This document shows positions 6,344-9,056 of a stretch of DNA of 9,056 bases, piece by piece. The stretch is from the NCBI GenBank assembly GCA_016777395.1, contig JADHRO010000074.1, positions 1 to 9,056 of the forward strand. The letters are read 5' to 3'. Made by a program: the position numbers and the translations under genes. Source of the DNA: Chitinophagales bacterium (lineage in GTDB: Bacteria > Bacteroidota > Bacteroidia > Chitinophagales > UBA8649). Under the pieces are notes generated by a model. That model was not told the origin of the DNA and did no database searches. It saw only the letters and a program-made list of their open reading frames with translations. Position 1 is the first letter of the stretch. Each line of letters opens with the position of its first letter.

Positions 6344-7118
6344 AGTAAGAATCAATACTTTGGGTAAACCATAAATATAATTCTTTTAGTTTAGGATCGG
6401 AGAGCATAGACTCATGCTGAGCGATTGTCTTGTAATCCTTTCTTTTGGCAGGACCCGTTTGAATATCTTTGGGATTTTGCGCTAAAGCTTTCAGCATAGT
6501 TTCCTGCATTAATGGCTTTAGAAGATCAAAGTCTAAGTCTAAGCTATCCGTATATTCTTTGGTTAAGGCAATTAGATGGTTACTAAAATTATTAACGATA
6601 ACTGCGGCAATATGAAGTTTTCTGCGTTGCTCATCATTTACTTCGAAAACTTTATTTGATATCAATGCAGCCAGCTGCATCAAGATATTTGTGCAGGTTT
6701 CATTAGAGCCATCAATTAAAAAGGGAACTTCCTTTAAGTCCACTTTTCTAGTTTTAGTAAAGGTCTGTAAAGGATAAAAACTGCCATAATTATTGCCAGA
6801 AACACTTAGTTCATTCATACTGACCACTCCGCTAGTATGCGCAACAATATGCTTAGTTGTTTTAAGTTGATTGCTAATACCTTCAATAGAATCGTCAGAT
6901 GCGCAAATGATAATCAATTCGCAAACCTTGCTCAGGTCTTCTAGATTTTCGACAAACTGGATTTCAACTGCATCGGCAAGAACTTTTCCCTTATGTTTAT
7001 TTCGTGAAGAAAGCGCTGAGAAATTTATGTCTGGATGATAATAGAAGGCACGAGCTAAGTGATGGGCTACGTTGCCCGACCCTACGATACCAATCTTAAG
7101 ATCTTCTATCTTTTTCAT
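6336..7118 (-). CDS. Rossmann-fold and DUF2520 domain protein (function unknown)
   Basis: Complete 260-residue soluble protein. Residues 8-90 are an NAD(P)-type Rossmann fold: glycine-rich VGSGNVAHHLA at 12-22 after a beta strand, then ICASDDSI at 71-78, resembling pyrroline-5-carboxylate reductase and F420-dependent NADP reductase folds. HTSG 94-97 and YPLQTF 115-120 follow. The C-terminal half is the helical DUF2520 domain, with HIAAVIVNNFSNHL 169-182 and GPAKRKD 222-228, the family's most conserved segment. A dehydrogenase or reductase role is plausible from the fold, but no substrate is known to me. The ATG overlaps the ccmF stop as ATGA (4 bases), and its stop overlaps the UbiA gene start by 8 bases, so it is firmly inside the operon. 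In many Bacteroidota a KdsC-like phosphatase gene lies between DUF2520 and UbiA genes; it is absent here. Confidence 0.92.
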   Translation of the reverse strand: MKKIEDLKIGIVGSGNVAHHLARAFYYHPDINFSALSSRNKHKGKVLADAVEIQFVENLEDLSKVCELIIICASDDSIEGISNQLKTTKHIVAHTSGVVSMNELSVSGNNYGSFYPLQTFTKTRKVDLKEVPFLIDGSNETCTNILMQLAALISNKVFEVNDEQRRKLHIAAVIVNNFSNHLIALTKEYTDSLDLDFDLLKPLMQETMLKALAQNPKDIQTGPAKRKDYKTIAQHESMLSDPKLKELYLWFTQSIDSYYE

Positions 7119-9056
7119 TTTTTAAAGTACCTTTTTATAGCACTCATAAAAGCACCGAGCAACATGACTATACCGCCAATCCAAAGCAGATTGATGTATG
7201 GAAAGACTATAGCTTTCATAATAATAAAATCTTCTGAGCCTGCTGAATCTTTAATAGCTAATCCAAGCGTTTCAGACTGAGGATCAAAAGATAAAACTTG
7301 AAACCCTAATGAAGCTTTTAAAGCAAGAATCTCAGGACTTTCAACAGTGCCTGTATTCAAGTTAATAATATAGAGAGGAGTAATCGCTTTTTCAGATCCA
7401 TCAAATCCATTAATTTTAAGCTGAGCACCTAATCCTAACAAGGTATCATTAAATGTAATATTCTCATTCAAAGGATTCGAAACTATTTTTTCCAATATAG
7501 TAAAGTGCTTGGTGGTGAAAATAGTATCACCGATTTGCATTTGAACCAGCTGACTCTCCACCTCTTTAGGTTTCTCAGGTATCGATGTAACATGAGTAAA
7601 TATGTCTTTGGCAAGATAATGCTTGGTGTCTGGATTCGAAACTAGTCCCATACCATCATTTACTTGAGCATCTGGCTCAAGGGTGAACTCTTCTGTAATA
7701 AGCCCTTGGGTATCTTTCTTTGCATAATGAACTTTAAACACTTCTTTGTGTCCGTCTTCTTCTCTGCCTTGAAAACTAACCCAATAGTCTTTCATTCGGA
7801 CGGTATCTCCCTGAGGTAAGAAAATATTTGTTTGCTTATCATCTTCTTGAAAACCTTCTCCGTAATCGATTCCCATAGTGTTAATAGAAATGGTTTCTTG
7901 CCTTCCCTGTGATATTAATATACCAATAATAAATATTGCAAAGCCAATATGGGAAATTGAACCTGACCACTGCCAGATTTTACCTTTTACCACTACAAGA
8001 ATATAAGTGATATTGGAAACGAATGCAAAGCAAGCACTTAACATGAGTAGCCAATAGGAGGATAGAAAAGAAATAGAACGATTTCCAAATTGATATTCCA
8101 AAATTAATGGAAACTGGAATACATATCCTAAAAGAATGGAAAACAAAAGGGCTGCGCTGAAACTTAATATGAGGTGTTTATAGAATCGGCTTACTCTGCC
8201 GGTCTTATAGGATAGGTATTGTATGGATGCAGCTCCTAAGGCTATGAAAATACCAATGATTACTTGAACTTTATTATAGTGCCCAACTACATCTGTTCCT
8301 ATGGCCAGATTGCTGCCAAAGATTTTATTGGTAACAGGTAAGGAAGTATCCCAAGTTATTTGGGCTGCACTTATCACAAAGACTAAGGCTCCAATAAACA
8401 TCCAAAATTCTCTACTTAGAAAAGCTTCTTCTCCTTCAATCTTAGGTATACTTTTAATTCTAACGATTAATAAAATCACCGATGGGATGGTTAATAAGGC
8501 CATATAGATGAGGAGCTGACCAGTCATACCCAAATCGGTAAAACTATGCACAGAGGTATCGCCTAACACTCCGCTTCTTGTAAGGAAAGTACTGTACAAG
8601 ATAAATATGAAGGTTAATATCAAAAGTAAATAGCTTACCCCTAATCCACGTTTAGTGTATTTGTAGGCAACCAGCGTATGGACACCCGCAATAATTAACA
8701 ACCAAGGTACTAGAGAAGCATTTTCAACAGGATCCCAAGCCCAAAATCCTCCAAAACTTAAACTTTCATAAGCCCAAGCGCCACCCATAAATATACCCGT
8801 ACCTAACATACCCACGGTAAAAAGTGACCACGCTAAAGCGGGTCTTAGCCAATTTGTATAGTCTGCGCGCCATAGACTAGCAATGGCATATGAAAAAGGA
8901 ACGACGGTTGATGCAAATCCAAGGAACAACACCGGAGGATGAATAACCATCCAGTAGTTTTGCAAGAGCAAGTTTAAGCCGTTGCCATCTAACACATAAT
9001 TTAAATAGTCAGCCTTGGCAAAAATAGGGGCATCGGCCATTACATTGCGTAAAAGT
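7115..9056 (-). CDS. ccmF: Cytochrome c heme lyase subunit CcmF/CcsA-type, 5' end cut by window edge
   Basis: Membrane protein of the cytochrome c maturation system; it passes heme to apocytochrome c on the periplasmic side. The frame stays open past the first in-window ATG (9040-9038), with codons LLRNV before it up to the edge, so that ATG is internal. Residue numbers here count from it. NYWMVIHPPVLFLGF 28-42 gives His34; the heme-handling WWD motif FGGFWAWDPVENASLVPW is at 97-114; His121 (GVHTL), His165 (SVHSF) and His364 (SISHIGF) sit where CcmF has its conserved heme-ligand histidines, by analogy to E. coli. About ten hydrophobic segments lie before residue 378, then a long soluble, presumably periplasmic domain (about 380-610), then a last helix (612-632) and a basic tail YFKK. 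Full-length homologues have a further N-terminal membrane region, missing here. Its TGA overlaps the DUF2520 ATG by 4 bases. Confidence 0.95.
   Translation of the reverse strand, partial: LLRNVMADAPIFAKADYLNYVLDGNGLNLLLQNYWMVIHPPVLFLGFASTVVPFSYAIASLWRADYTNWLRPALAWSLFTVGMLGTGIFMGGAWAYESLSFGGFWAWDPVENASLVPWLLIIAGVHTLVAYKYTKRGLGVSYLLLILTFIFILYSTFLTRSGVLGDTSVHSFTDLGMTGQLLIYMALLTIPSVILLIVRIKSIPKIEGEEAFLSREFWMFIGALVFVISAAQITWDTSLPVTNKIFGSNLAIGTDVVGHYNKVQVIIGIFIALGAASIQYLSYKTGRVSRFYKHLILSFSAALLFSILLGYVFQFPLILEYQFGNRSISFLSSYWLLMLSACFAFVSNITYILVVVKGKIWQWSGSISHIGFAIFIIGILISQGRQETISINTMGIDYGEGFQEDDKQTNIFLPQGDTVRMKDYWVSFQGREEDGHKEVFKVHYAKKDTQGLITEEFTLEPDAQVNDGMGLVSNPDTKHYLAKDIFTHVTSIPEKPKEVESQLVQMQIGDTIFTTKHFTILEKIVSNPLNENITFNDTLLGLGAQLKINGFDGSEKAITPLYIINLNTGTVESPEILALKASLGFQVLSFDPQSETLGLAIKDSAGSEDFIIMKAIVFPYINLLWIGGIVMLLGAFMSAIKRYFKK

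Noticed and set aside
9038..9040. ATG at 9040 as the true start of ccmF
   Set aside because: The frame continues upstream without a stop to the edge, and the family has an additional N-terminal membrane region before this point.
1..9056. CRISPR array, insertion sequence, tRNA or rRNA gene, defence island
   Set aside because: No regularly spaced repeats, transposase, terminal inverted repeats, structured RNA gene other than the riboswitch, or known defence domains were seen on either strand.

Overview
The window looks like a low-GC chromosome segment from a member of the Bacteroidota, most likely a free-living Cytophagales- or Flavobacteriia-like organism. The evidence is AT-rich DNA, start codons without Shine-Dalgarno sequences, a TonB-dependent receptor (TBDR) with an N-terminal carboxypeptidase-regulatory-like domain, the Bacteroidota style of peptidase-C39 ABC exporter plus HlyD partner, and a UbiA/DUF2520/Maf cluster typical of this phylum. 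Genus cannot be judged from the sequence alone.

Layout. (1) Positions 1-2254, minus strand: the first 17 codons of an HlyD-family membrane fusion protein (cut by the left edge), preceded in its operon by a complete peptidase-containing ABC exporter. Together they form an inner-membrane and periplasmic export unit that should cleave a double-glycine-type leader and secrete a peptide; the cargo gene is not in the window. (2) Positions 2255-2523: a divergent intergenic region holding a TPP (thiamine pyrophosphate) riboswitch, a lone perfect DnaA-box match, a near-repeat of 10 bp and weak promoter-like words. (3) Positions 2524-4896, plus strand: a TBDR under riboswitch control, hence a predicted outer-membrane importer of thiamine or a thiamine precursor or phosphate. 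(4) Positions 4886-9056, minus strand: a tight operon transcribed ccmF (5' end outside the window) - DUF2520 Rossmann protein - UbiA-family prenyltransferase - Maf nucleotide pyrophosphatase. Overlaps of 4 and 8 bases, then a 15-base gap, join these genes. Maf and the TBDR converge and overlap by 11 bases.

Functional reading. The exporter and the thiamine receptor are divergent neighbours with no evident functional link. The ccmF operon joins cytochrome c maturation (heme ligation), a probable membrane-lipid or quinone prenyltransferase, and two soluble proteins, one of unknown role. All gene calls belong to recognised families; I found no CRISPR array, IS element, tRNA, rRNA or clear novel defence system. 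The most informative parts are the riboswitch with its unusual possible alternative pairings, and the truncated peptide-export locus whose cargo lies just beyond the left edge.
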